From the NCBI RefSeq assembly GCF_021390545.1, contig NZ_JAJUWR010000010.1:1-64000 (forward strand): 64,000 bases of DNA, given 5' to 3'. The DNA comes from Algoriphagus sp. AGSA1. Its GTDB lineage: Bacteria; Bacteroidota; Bacteroidia; Cytophagales; Cyclobacteriaceae. The notes beneath the pieces were generated by a model. The model did not search any database, was not told where the DNA came from, and saw only the letters and a list, made by a program, of their open reading frames with translations. This document shows positions 8,920-17,483 of this stretch, one piece after another. Position numbers and translations under genes: made by a program. The stretch's first letter is position 1. Each line of letters begins with the position of its first letter.

Positions 8920-9621
8920 ATGTTGTGGACAGCTTTTTTGTTGGGTTTTTTAGGAGCATTTCATTGTGTGGGAATGTGTGGGCCTATAGCCTTGGCAGTA
9001 AGCAGTTCTAAGCGGAATGTTTATTTTTACCATAAAATCCTCTATAATCTTGGAAGAAGTACCACCTATGCGGCATTGGGTCTATTGGTAGGAAGTATAG
9101 GATTTACCCTGTCCCTGGCAGGAGTCCAGCAGATATTCTCTATAGCTATGGGCGTGTTGATCTTGATCGTGGCACTTTTTTACAATAAAGCAGACCTGTT
9201 TTTATCCGTTCCTGCATTGTCAGGGATAATTCTCTGGGTGAAAAAACAACTGGGTAGGTTCATAAAAGCAGGGGGATCTTTTGCTTTTTTTGCCACCGGT
9301 CTTGCAAATGGCTTATTGCCATGTGGGATGGTGTATATGGCATTGATTGCAGCTTTAGCTTTTCAAAGCCCAATTTTAGGAGCTGCTTACATGTTTGTTT
9401 TTGGCCTTGGTACTATTCCTTTGCTTCTAGTGATGATGTATTCTGGAAGGGTGTTTTCAGTCCAGGTCAGACAGAAATTCCAGAAAGCCATCCCTTATCT
9501 AGGAGTAGTCATAGGTATCCTCTTTATCTTTCGCGGATTAGGGTTTGGAATGTTTTACAGTCCGGATTTAGTGGTTTTTGACTATGGGGCTCAGCAGTTT
9601 GAAGTTACCCTTTGCCGTTAA
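8920..9621 (+). CDS. SafE/UreH-like membrane transporter of the cco operon
   Basis: A 233-residue protein with about six membrane helices and the N-terminal motif FHCVGMCGP, typical of the sulfite exporter TauE/SafE and UreH-like families that often end cbb3 clusters. The two cysteines of the motif could bind metal, so a part in copper handling for oxidase assembly is a reasonable inference; sulfite export is not supported by context. It begins directly after the ccoH stop, and its 3' end overlaps the end of convergent hemN by four bases, leaving no room for a separate terminator. Confidence 0.82.
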   Translation: MLWTAFLLGFLGAFHCVGMCGPIALAVSSSKRNVYFYHKILYNLGRSTTYAALGLLVGSIGFTLSLAGVQQIFSIAMGVLILIVALFYNKADLFLSVPALSGIILWVKKQLGRFIKAGGSFAFFATGLANGLLPCGMVYMALIAALAFQSPILGAAYMFVFGLGTIPLLLVMMYSGRVFSVQVRQKFQKAIPYLGVVIGILFIFRGLGFGMFYSPDLVVFDYGAQQFEVTLCR

Positions 9622-10976
9622 ACTACCTTACTGAATAGCTCTTTTTTTGATCTGTCAGCTGCAAGTCTTAGATCTATTTGGGTACAAATATTTCGTACAA
9701 AATGCATTCCTTCCTCTCTTACCGTCAGCAGAGTAGAAGCAATGCTTATGAGCTGATCGCATTCCATTTCTCTTAAACTATTAAACTGTCTTTCGGTAAG
9801 TGAATTCCAGATTTCCTGGGGGATTTCCGCTTGGTTTTTACAGATTAGATCGAGAATGATATTCCTTACCTGTATGTCTTTGTCAGTAAGTATATGTCCT
9901 TTCTGTAAAGCCCAGCTTCCACTTATAGCCTCGGATTGATAGCTTTCTATTCCTTTTGTATTCTGTGCATACGCAAAGTAAACATCACTAATGCTGCTTG
10001 ATCCTAGACCGATCAGTACTTTGGAAGGCAATGTCGTGTAGCCCATGAAATTCCTATGAAGCTGACCTGTGGATTTTGCAGAGACTAATGGGTCGCCTGG
10101 TAACGCAAAATGATCCATGCCGATTTCTTCATACCCGGTATTTTTAAGAAGTGCCCTCCCTGTTTCATACAATTCTTTCTTTTGTGTTTCAGAAGGCAGA
10201 AATTGTTCGAAACTTTTCTGTGCAGGGAAAGCACTTGGCAAATGTGCATAGGAATAAAAAGCAATCCGATCAGGTTTCAGAGATTGGACTTTTGCGATGG
10301 TGTCAGTCATGCTCTCCAGCGTCTGATGCGGTAGTCCATAGATCAGGTCAAAATTGATAGAGGTATAGCCCAAAATTTTGGCAGAATCGGTTACGTTCTT
10401 AACTTTTTCAAAGGGTTGAATTCTATGGATGGCAGTTTGCACCTGCTCATCAAAATCCTGGATACCGAAACTCACACGGTCAAACCCAAGCTCTTTCAGT
10501 GTCATTAAATGTGCGAAACTTGTGTTGTTTGGATGTCCTTCAAAGCTAAATTCGGCATTTGACATCCGTTCAGAACTCCCCAAAATTTGGGATATCAGCT
10601 CGTGTAAACACTCCGGATCAAAGAACGTAGGTGTACCTCCTCCCAAATGGATGCCGGCAATTTTAGGTTTTTCATTGAAAAGGTCAGTGTATTTTCTCCA
10701 CTCAGCTAATAGAGCCTGAATATAGGGGGCTTTTACAGCTTTATTCTTGGTAATCCGCTTGTTACAGCCGCAGTAGGTGCATAGGCTTTCGCAGAAGGGA
10801 AGGTGTATATATAAAGAGATCCCTTCCTTTTTTCCAAATTGTAGAAAAGCCTTTTTTACCAGTTCTTCCCATACTTCAGATTTGAGACTGTTTTCCCAAA
10901 GGGGAAGCGTAGGATAGGAAGTGTACCTTGGGCTAGGTTGATTATATTTTTTTACCAGTTCGGATGATGGCGTCAT
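9618..10976 (-). CDS. hemN: Oxygen-independent coproporphyrinogen III dehydrogenase
   Basis: A 452-residue radical SAM enzyme that decarboxylates coproporphyrinogen III to protoporphyrinogen IX without oxygen, in the cytoplasm. The iron-sulfur cysteines are Cys62, 66 and 69, followed by Cys71, giving the HemN-type CxxxCxxCxC pattern; GGGTP follows as the SAM-binding glycine motif. Length fits true HemN, not the shorter HemW. It converges on the cco operon, consistent with heme supply for the oxidase at low oxygen. A long palindrome of FNR/CRP type lies 65 bases upstream of its start. Confidence 0.95.
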   Translation of the reverse strand: MTPSSELVKKYNQPSPRYTSYPTLPLWENSLKSEVWEELVKKAFLQFGKKEGISLYIHLPFCESLCTYCGCNKRITKNKAVKAPYIQALLAEWRKYTDLFNEKPKIAGIHLGGGTPTFFDPECLHELISQILGSSERMSNAEFSFEGHPNNTSFAHLMTLKELGFDRVSFGIQDFDEQVQTAIHRIQPFEKVKNVTDSAKILGYTSINFDLIYGLPHQTLESMTDTIAKVQSLKPDRIAFYSYAHLPSAFPAQKSFEQFLPSETQKKELYETGRALLKNTGYEEIGMDHFALPGDPLVSAKSTGQLHRNFMGYTTLPSKVLIGLGSSSISDVYFAYAQNTKGIESYQSEAISGSWALQKGHILTDKDIQVRNIILDLICKNQAEIPQEIWNSLTERQFNSLREMECDQLISIASTLLTVREEGMHFVRNICTQIDLRLAADRSKKELFSKVV

Positions 10977-11040
10977 GAGTTATCGTTTGGCACGAATTAC
11001 GGTAACTCATGAATTACATTTATTGATTTTCACCGGTACA

Positions 11041-11064
11041 AATAACTGATTTTGATCAGTTATT
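11041..11064. promoter_or_regulatory. Long FNR/CRP-type palindrome upstream of hemN
   Basis: AATAACTGAT and ATCAGTTATT form perfect 10-base arms around TTTG. The core CTGAT-N4-ATCAG differs from the FNR consensus TTGAT-N4-ATCAA only in the outer base of each arm. It lies between the end of the batA-like gene and hemN, so it could instead be a weak AT-rich hairpin ending the batA transcript, but no T-run follows on the minus strand. Gene context (oxygen-independent HemN) favours an operator. Confidence 0.55.
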
Positions 11065-11082
11065 ACTTTTAACAAAAGAAGG

Positions 11083-12126
11083 TCAATCGAGTAGGAAGTT
11101 GTTGAGAAATGAACTTTTAAGTCCTAACCAAGTGAAAAAGAATAACAATCCCCAAAAAAGATAGATGCGATAGTAATCAGCGGTTTCTTTATATCTGTTC
11201 TCGGTGATTTCAGTTTTTTCCAATGTATCGATTCTTTCAAAAATGGCAGCTAATGTGCCGCCGTCCGCAGCTCTAAAAAACTCACCATCCCCCACTTTTG
11301 CTATTTCCCGAAGGGTGGTTTCGTCTAGGTAGCTTTCTACCATTTGAGGCCGCCCGAAGAAGTCAGTTCCATAAGGAACCAGCCCATCTTTACCCATGGC
11401 TATGGTATAAAGCTTGATATTTAACGCAGCTGCGAGATTCGCCGCAAAAAGCGGATCAACATTTCCGGCATTGCTCTCCCCATCACTCAATAGAATCATT
11501 ACTTTGGACGCGGATTCTGATTCTTTCATACGATTGGTTCCTGCGGCCAATGCAGAACCGATGGCAGTTCCCTTGGCCTCCATCATGTTGAAGGAGATCT
11601 CTTTTATCAGATCAGTGAGCAACTTATAATCATTAGTCAAAGGAGCTAGCGAATAGGCCTCTCCGGCAAATACGACCACGCCAATCCTGTCACCGACTCT
11701 ACCATTTATGAAATCTATGGCGGTGGCTTTGGCTGCCTCCAGACGGTTCGGGGTGAAATCCTGAAGATCCATGGATTCAGAAATATCCAAAACTATCATA
11801 ATGTCAATTCCTTCAGTGAATTGCTCGACCCGTTCATTGCTTCGCTGAGGTCTGGCTAAGGCAATAACCAACATGATTAAGAATAAATAGAAGAAGCCCG
11901 CTGGAATCAGTCTTAAATACGTCCAAGGGTTGTTATTTGCTATTCGTTTAGGCAATGAAAGTTCTAGGACAGGGTTTTTCAGGAATTTCACGAATGTCCT
12001 GAAAAGTATAAAGACCGGAATAATCCAGATCAGATTAAGTAAAAGAGGGTTTTCCCACTCGTAGGTTTTCAAAGTCTCAGTCTGAAACCAAGACCAGCTA
12101 AAGAATTCAGACAGCTGCTCCCTCAT
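11083..12126 (-). CDS. batA: BatA-like von Willebrand factor A membrane protein
   Basis: A 347-residue protein with membrane helices at about 31-43 and 72-91, a periplasmic VWA domain and a C-terminal helix. The metal-ion-dependent adhesion site reads DISES at 114-118, with the later conserved APLTND and LLSDGES segments. Bat (Bacteroides aerotolerance) proteins are linked to oxidative stress tolerance, with unclear mechanism. It overlaps the upstream gene by 20 bases and is last in the operon. The neighbouring batB, batC and batD genes common in other species are absent here. Confidence 0.88.
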   Translation of the reverse strand: MREQLSEFFSWSWFQTETLKTYEWENPLLLNLIWIIPVFILFRTFVKFLKNPVLELSLPKRIANNNPWTYLRLIPAGFFYLFLIMLVIALARPQRSNERVEQFTEGIDIMIVLDISESMDLQDFTPNRLEAAKATAIDFINGRVGDRIGVVVFAGEAYSLAPLTNDYKLLTDLIKEISFNMMEAKGTAIGSALAAGTNRMKESESASKVMILLSDGESNAGNVDPLFAANLAAALNIKLYTIAMGKDGLVPYGTDFFGRPQMVESYLDETTLREIAKVGDGEFFRAADGGTLAAIFERIDTLEKTEITENRYKETADYYRIYLFWGLLFFFTWLGLKSSFLNNFLLD

Positions 12127-13003
12127 GCTTGATTTTGGTTTGTTTTTCCTGAAATTTTTCTCTTGCTACCTGTAGCAAATAGGAGGTGGCTTCCTCACTT
12201 TTTGATGAGTCCCCAGCGTAAATTATTAAATCGATCGTCCTAAGTGCTTTGAATATCTCCTTGTTGCCCATTCTTTTCCCTATCTCACTTGATGTCCACT
12301 CTTTCACGGGAAGTTTAGTGATACTTTCCATATAGCCTTTCCACAAGCCTATTACCTCATCTGCGGATTCAATGGACGGATTTTCAGAAAGTAAAGTGGT
12401 CTGGGCTTTCCATCTTTTTTCAAATCGTGCCCAGCGCATTTTCTCCCTTTTTTCCTTCCAATATTCCCGGATTCGCTTTGCAAAAAGCAAATAGAAAACA
12501 CCTAAAAGGATTAAAACCCCACCTGCAATAGCCCCAAAGATGATCCAGTTGAAGGATTTATCCAGAGGCTGGTAAATGTTGTTTTGCTGAAAGACCAATT
12601 GCTCAGGAATACTGTCCAGAGTAAGTTTTAGTTTAAGTTCTGCTTCCATGGGATAGTGGACAATACTGTCATACCTGGCCAATTCATATACTGGAAGCGT
12701 GAGGTAGGAGCTTGGGTCCAAGGAGAAATTGGACAGATAGTACACGGTACTGTCTTGGGTGATTCCGTCTAGGGTACTGGAGATAAATGTCTTTTTTTCC
12801 AATAAAACCAAAGGAGTGAAATCGAAAGTGGAATCAGGAAAAATTAACTGGGCTGATTCTGGATAGGTTGCTTTTAACACATATCCCACCCGCTCACCAA
12901 GTTTGGCAGAATCCTGCATAAAGTAACCCTCTATGTTGATCTGCTGTGCACCGCCCAGAAATGGTATAAATAGAAAGAATATGATTTTGAGCGCTTTAAC
13001 CAC
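12107..13003 (-). CDS. Membrane protein of the BatA/DUF58 operon, function unknown
   Basis: A 298-residue protein with an N-terminal signal peptide ending near GGAQQ. A beta-rich periplasmic region follows to about residue 150, then one membrane helix near 152-173 and a basic, helical cytoplasmic tail. Its place between the DUF58 and BatA genes corresponds to the DUF4381-like or BatD-like subunit of MoxR-type operons, but I cannot assign a family with certainty. It overlaps both neighbours (8 and 20 bases), which suggests translational coupling. Confidence 0.7.
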   Translation of the reverse strand: MVKALKIIFFLFIPFLGGAQQINIEGYFMQDSAKLGERVGYVLKATYPESAQLIFPDSTFDFTPLVLLEKKTFISSTLDGITQDSTVYYLSNFSLDPSSYLTLPVYELARYDSIVHYPMEAELKLKLTLDSIPEQLVFQQNNIYQPLDKSFNWIIFGAIAGGVLILLGVFYLLFAKRIREYWKEKREKMRWARFEKRWKAQTTLLSENPSIESADEVIGLWKGYMESITKLPVKEWTSSEIGKRMGNKEIFKALRTIDLIIYAGDSSKSEEATSYLLQVAREKFQEKQTKIKHEGAAV

Positions 13004-13874
13004 GTTTCATGCTTTTATTTCGGTACTTGAACAGCTCAATAAGTGGGCCTACTATATCTTGGGTTGTATCTATAGCAAGGTAATTGATTTGGTTCTTTTT
13101 GCAGATATCTTTGAGATGCTCCCGTTCGGAAGTAAAGGTATCAGCTATTTTTTTAGAAAAACTTCCAAAGGCGGTATTCACCCACGTTGTTTTTCCTTTT
13201 TCTTTATCATAAACGGGAATTATACCTAAAGCGGGCAAGGCAGACTCCCGTGGATCGGTGAGCTGAACAGCTACCACATCATGTCGCTCAGCAAGTGCCC
13301 TGAAAGACCGCTCGTATCCTTCATCTATGAAATCTGATATAATCACGATCACCGCTCTTTTTTTGATCAGGTTCAGTGCAAAGGTAAACATGGAATTAAG
13401 ATCTGTTTTCAGGGATATGTTTTCATGGTCAAAAATCCCACGGATCATTTTTACACCTTGTTTACTCCCTTTAGATGGAAGGATGAGCTTTTCCTTTTGA
13501 TCGGAATAACTGATCAGCCCTATCTGGCTTCCTTCGAATATCGCTGCCAAAGTAAGTACTCCGGCTATGGTTTTACCTTGGTCGATTTTCTTATTGCCGG
13601 CCTGCCCGATATCTTGACTTCCGCTAATATCCAACAGAAAAAAAACAGATTGTTCTTTGTCTTCACGAAACGTTTTCACAAATGTGCCGTGTCCTTTGGC
13701 GGATACTTTCCATTCAATAGTACGAATGTCATCCCCATATTGGTAGGGACGGAGGTCATCAAACTCTAACCCTGATCCTTTGAAGAGGGATTGGTACTCT
13801 CCTTGTAGGTGATTGTTGGCCACCTTTCGGATCATGATTTCGTATTTTCTGAGCTTATTGAATAATTCGTTCAT
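12996..13874 (-). CDS. DUF58 domain protein
   Basis: A 292-residue soluble protein with the DUF58 core DDLRPYQYGDDIRTIEWK near residues 37-54, followed by a VWA-like FFLLDISGSQD segment. DUF58 proteins partner MoxR-type AAA ATPases and BatA. Here the gene starts the operon and no moxR lies upstream, where the divergent DUF4296 gene begins. A MoxR partner would have to be encoded elsewhere. Confidence 0.88.
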   Translation of the reverse strand: MNELFNKLRKYEIMIRKVANNHLQGEYQSLFKGSGLEFDDLRPYQYGDDIRTIEWKVSAKGHGTFVKTFREDKEQSVFFLLDISGSQDIGQAGNKKIDQGKTIAGVLTLAAIFEGSQIGLISYSDQKEKLILPSKGSKQGVKMIRGIFDHENISLKTDLNSMFTFALNLIKKRAVIVIISDFIDEGYERSFRALAERHDVVAVQLTDPRESALPALGIIPVYDKEKGKTTWVNTAFGSFSKKIADTFTSEREHLKDICKKNQINYLAIDTTQDIVGPLIELFKYRNKSMKRG

Positions 13875-13968
13875 GAATGGTGATTTGAACGGCCTAAGTT
13901 ATGCTTCTAAGCTGAATTATAAAATTTCACTTACATGAAGGGTGGGGAGTTTTATCGTTAAAAAAACC

Positions 13969-13976
13969 TAATTTTG
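13969..13976 (+). promoter_or_regulatory. -7 box TAATTTTG before the DUF4296 gene
   Basis: A perfect match to the Bacteroidota -7 consensus TAnnTTTG. It ends five bases before the GTG start at 13981, and an in-frame TGA at 13975-13977 prevents an upstream start, so the transcript would be nearly leaderless. No good TTTG -33 box is present at the right distance. Confidence 0.45.
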
Positions 13977-13980
13977 ACCT

Positions 13981-14331
13981 GTGAAAAGTTTTCTAATACT
14001 AAGTTTTTGCATTCTAACGCTAGCTGCCTGCAATTCAGGCAACAGACCCAAAGGGTTGCTCTCTCAAGATGAAATGGTGGAGATTCTGATAGATATCCAT
14101 GTTACTGAGGGGCTTGCGAGTGCGATGCCTGTTTCATATGACTCCTCAAGGGTCTTGTACAAGCTACTGGAAAAGGATGTTTTCATCGAACATGAGGTAA
14201 GTGATTCTCTCTTTACCCAAAGTATGATTTATTACCTCCGCGATCCTGCTGAAATGGAACGAATCTATTCGCGTGTAGTGGATTCGCTCATGGTAAGGGA
14301 TTCTGTGGAAGGAGATTTAGATAAGTTGTAA
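13981..14331 (+). CDS. DUF4296 lipoprotein
   Basis: A 116-residue lipoprotein. The signal peptide ends in the lipobox LAAC, and the body holds the DUF4296 signature EMVEILIDIHVTEG. The function is unknown; the family is common in Bacteroidota. The GTG at 13981 is the only start that preserves the signal peptide, because a stop codon precedes it in frame. Its stop overlaps the ATG of mutS2 (TAATG), so the two genes form an operon. Confidence 0.85.
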   Translation: MKSFLILSFCILTLAACNSGNRPKGLLSQDEMVEILIDIHVTEGLASAMPVSYDSSRVLYKLLEKDVFIEHEVSDSLFTQSMIYYLRDPAEMERIYSRVVDSLMVRDSVEGDLDKL

Positions 14332-16718
14332 TGCTATACCCTCGCAATCTAGAACAAAAAGTAAATTTTCTAAAAGTCAAAGAACTGATAAAAGCGGAAT
14401 GCACATCTCCGCTAGGAATGCAGTATGTAGATCGCTTGGCTTTTACATCAGACTATAATCTGGTTTCCAAATTACTTGATCAGACGGAAGAATTCCGTCT
14501 GATTTTGATTTCAGGAGAGTTGTTTCCTTCCTCTAATTTCACAAACCTCAATCCTTACCTGGAAAAGGCAAAACTTGAAAATTCCTTTCTGGACGTAGAG
14601 GACTTTTATGAGATTAAGCTCTCCTTGGATACACTTAGAGGTTGTATTTCATTTTTCAAGAAGAGAGAAGAGGATTATCCAGTTTTGAGTCAACTCTTGG
14701 GGCTACTAATAGATCTGGATATGAGCTTACTCAAAGCAATCGAGCTGATCATCGATGAGAAAGGTAAGATGCGCAGTAATGCCAGTAAAGATCTGCAGCT
14801 CATAAGAAGTCAGATTATCTATGAGGAATCCCGCCTCCGCAAAGTTATGGATCGGGTATTCAAAGAAGCACGGGCAAAAGGATTGACCCCGGAGGATTCT
14901 GCGATCACGGTTAGGTCTGGCAGATTGGTGATCCCTGTGGCCACGGAAAATAAGCGGAAGCTGAGGGGTTTTATCCATGATGAATCCGCGACTGGTCAGA
15001 CAGTCTATATGGAACCAGAGGAGGCTCTGGATATCAATAATGAGATCCGGGATCTGGAGTATATGGAGCGGAGGGAGATTATCAAGATTCTCACTCAGCT
15101 TACTGATAAAATCCGTCCGGCAATTCCAGCTTTGAGGAAGGCTACAAATTTTCTTGGCCTGATGGATTTCATTCGTGCCAAAGCAAAATTTGCGCAGAAA
15201 ACAGACAGCTGCAGGCCTGAGATTACCAAAGAAAGGCAATTGGCCTGGACAAGGGCGAGGCATCCGATCCTGGAAATGGCACTGAAGACCCAGGGCAAAA
15301 ACATCGTGCCGCTTGACATCACTCTGAGCGGTCATGAGCGCTTACTGGTGATTTCCGGTCCCAATGCAGGAGGAAAGTCAGTTACATTGAAAACAGTGGC
15401 ACTCCTTCAGTACATGTTGCAGTGTGGGGTGTTGATACCCGTTCATCCAGACTCAAAAAGTTCTCTTTTTGACAACTTCTTCATAGATATAGGTGATGAG
15501 CAAAATCTGGAAAATGATCTGAGTACCTACAGTTCGCACCTGATGAGTATGAAGCACTTCTCGCTTTTTGCCAATAAGAAAACCATACTCTTCATAGATG
15601 AATTTGGCACCGGCACAGAGCCTCAGTTTGGTGGAGCAATAGCGGAGTCCATCCTTCTAGCCCTCAACAAACTGGGAGCTTATGGGGTGATTACGACCCA
15701 CTATGGTAACCTAAAGCAGATCGCTAACAAAAACCAAGGAATGGTGAATGGGGCTATGCGTTATGATGTGGATAAGTTGGAGCCTCTGTACCAGCTTGAA
15801 ATTGGTAAGCCGGGATCGTCCTTTGCCCTGGAAATCGCTTCTAAAATCGGGATTCCTAAGGAGATACTGAAATACGCCAAAGACCAGATAGGAGAGGAGA
15901 GAGTTCGGTATGATAGGCTGCTCACCCAGGTGGAAAATGAGAAGAATCAGTATACAACCTTGCTGGCAGATGTAAAAGCGAAGGAAAGACTACTTAAAAC
16001 CCGGCTTCAGGAATACAATGAGCTGAAGGAAACCATGGAGGGTACTAAGAAACGCTACCTTCAGGAAGCAAAACAAGAAGCAAAACAGTTACTTGACCAA
16101 GCAAATAAGAAGATTGAAGCTACCATTAGGGAAATCAAGGAAGGAAAGGCTGAAAAAGAGGCTACCAAGCAGATCCGTAAGGATTTGGAAGAATTCAAAG
16201 AAAAGGTAAAGCCTGAGAAGAATGTTGTCAAAAGCCCTGAAATCAAAGTGATCGGGGGTGAAATTATCACTGGAGATTGGGTGAGGGTAAAAGATAACGG
16301 TGCTATTGCGGAAGTACTTCAGGTCAAAGGCAATGAAGTAGAAGTCTCAATAGGTGAATTGAAATCAAAAGTAAAGCTTTCCAGACTGGAGAAGATTTCC
16401 CAAGGGGTGGTCAAAAAAGAAAAGAAAGCGGCCGTTTCGCGAAGCGGCTACAATACGAATGAGAAAATGATGGATTATTCTCCTAATCTGGATATACGGG
16501 GCAGGCGGGGTGAAGAAGTTCTTTCGTTAATTCAAACCTTTGTGGATGAAGGTCACATGCTGGGATTGAAAGATCTTAGAATCGTACATGGTAAAGGAAA
16601 TGGAATCCTTCGGGATTTGACCAGAAATTTTCTGAGAGACATGACTCAGGTCAAACACATAGAGGATGAGCATGCCGATCGTGGGGGAGCTGGTGTTACC
16701 TTGGTGACATTGAAATAA
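14331..16718 (+). CDS. mutS2: MutS2 DNA/ribosome-associated ATPase
   Basis: A 795-residue protein with the N-terminal core lacking the mismatch-recognition domain of MutS, a Walker A motif GPNAGGKS at about 343 and the Walker B region LFIDEFGTGTEP. A long coiled coil follows (about 520-640), with a C-terminal Smr nuclease domain containing LDIRGRRGEE and HGKGNGILR. MutS2 proteins suppress recombination and, in some bacteria, rescue collided ribosomes. Length and domain order are complete. It is translated from a TAATG overlap with the DUF4296 gene. Confidence 0.95.
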   Translation: MLYPRNLEQKVNFLKVKELIKAECTSPLGMQYVDRLAFTSDYNLVSKLLDQTEEFRLILISGELFPSSNFTNLNPYLEKAKLENSFLDVEDFYEIKLSLDTLRGCISFFKKREEDYPVLSQLLGLLIDLDMSLLKAIELIIDEKGKMRSNASKDLQLIRSQIIYEESRLRKVMDRVFKEARAKGLTPEDSAITVRSGRLVIPVATENKRKLRGFIHDESATGQTVYMEPEEALDINNEIRDLEYMERREIIKILTQLTDKIRPAIPALRKATNFLGLMDFIRAKAKFAQKTDSCRPEITKERQLAWTRARHPILEMALKTQGKNIVPLDITLSGHERLLVISGPNAGGKSVTLKTVALLQYMLQCGVLIPVHPDSKSSLFDNFFIDIGDEQNLENDLSTYSSHLMSMKHFSLFANKKTILFIDEFGTGTEPQFGGAIAESILLALNKLGAYGVITTHYGNLKQIANKNQGMVNGAMRYDVDKLEPLYQLEIGKPGSSFALEIASKIGIPKEILKYAKDQIGEERVRYDRLLTQVENEKNQYTTLLADVKAKERLLKTRLQEYNELKETMEGTKKRYLQEAKQEAKQLLDQANKKIEATIREIKEGKAEKEATKQIRKDLEEFKEKVKPEKNVVKSPEIKVIGGEIITGDWVRVKDNGAIAEVLQVKGNEVEVSIGELKSKVKLSRLEKISQGVVKKEKKAAVSRSGYNTNEKMMDYSPNLDIRGRRGEEVLSLIQTFVDEGHMLGLKDLRIVHGKGNGILRDLTRNFLRDMTQVKHIEDEHADRGGAGVTLVTLK

Positions 16719-16725
16719 AACGACA

Positions 16726-16748
16726 AAGGAGAGCAACGAGCTCTCCTT
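16726..16748. terminator. Hairpin between convergent mutS2 and lipoprotein genes
   Basis: AAGGAGAGC and GCTCTCCTT pair perfectly around AACGA, seven bases after the mutS2 stop. The run of T is weak on both sides, so efficiency is uncertain, but the position suits a shared terminator. Confidence 0.6.
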
Positions 16749-16770
16749 CGTTATAATAGACTTTTATACT

Positions 16771-17256
16771 TTATTGTTTCAGTAAGTTGAACGTGTAGCT
16801 TCCGGCTACAGCCATCACCCCGTTGATCCTGGCACCAGGTGCCGAAATGGTAAAGGTAAGTTTTAAGGTATTGTTGGTTTGAGTAAAAGAAATCTCTCTA
16901 TCCGAAGCCGGTTTGGATCCAGACAATACGAATTTGTCAAAATTTGCTCCTGCAAATGACCATGTGCCGGAATTGTCGAAAAGGTCATTATTGTTTGTGG
17001 AAGAATAGGTCTTCGAGTTGGCGGATGCTAGCATAAGTTCAAAATCTGAGTAAAGATCTGTAACCGTAGTACCGTCGCGTTCTACAGAACCTCCTCCAGC
17101 AATCCCCCATGTCTGCGAACCTGTTCCTGTCAAAGCCTCTGTTGCGATTTGCTCTGGAGTTTTCACCGGATCTGGTTTAGGGTCATCTCCACCACAACTT
17201 TGAAGTACAAGTAGTACAAATGCCGATAGGAGTAGTTTGAGAATTGATGGTTTCAT
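16771..17256 (-). CDS. Hypothetical lipoprotein
   Basis: A 161-residue protein with a lipoprotein signal peptide (lipobox LQSC), a short Pro/Asp/Lys linker and a beta-rich domain rich in Thr, Ser and Asn, resembling small lipocalin-like surface lipoproteins of Bacteroidota. I do not recognise the family. It is a single-gene unit. Its 5' flank carries one copy of a repeat that also lies upstream of the small symporter gene at 60 kb. Confidence 0.72.
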   Translation of the reverse strand: MKPSILKLLLSAFVLLVLQSCGGDDPKPDPVKTPEQIATEALTGTGSQTWGIAGGGSVERDGTTVTDLYSDFELMLASANSKTYSSTNNNDLFDNSGTWSFAGANFDKFVLSGSKPASDREISFTQTNNTLKLTFTISAPGARINGVMAVAGSYTFNLLKQ

Positions 17257-17286
17257 GTGTTTATTTTTGATTTTTATAGGTCACAT

Positions 17287-17347
17287 GGAATCTCGCATAG
17301 TAGATAATCATCTCTCTGTGTGTCGCCTGCGACATGCTCGATTTCAT
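17287..17347 (-). repeat. Dispersed leader repeat, copy 1
   Basis: About 61 bases that align with 60302-60363. Shared blocks on the + strand are GGAATCT-GCAT, GATAAT-ATC, CTCTGTGT and TGCTCGATTTCAT. A dyad GTCGC-CT-GCGAC lies inside; in the other copy it reads GTCGT-TT-ATGAC. Both copies sit just upstream of a minus-strand start codon. See the findings. Confidence 0.65.
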
Positions 17348-17483
17348 ATAATTATTTTCTATAGGCTGTTCTAACCACAGCTGGCATGCGCACGATAATC
17401 CACTATTTATCCGTTGCCTGCCACATTCTTCCTGCTTTACGTCTGTAAAACTAAAGGTATTAATTAAAGTTCAAAATTGAGTT

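Noticed and set aside
14727-15335. 202-residue minus-strand frame inside mutS2
   Set aside because: It is a shadow of the highly conserved mutS2 coding frame.
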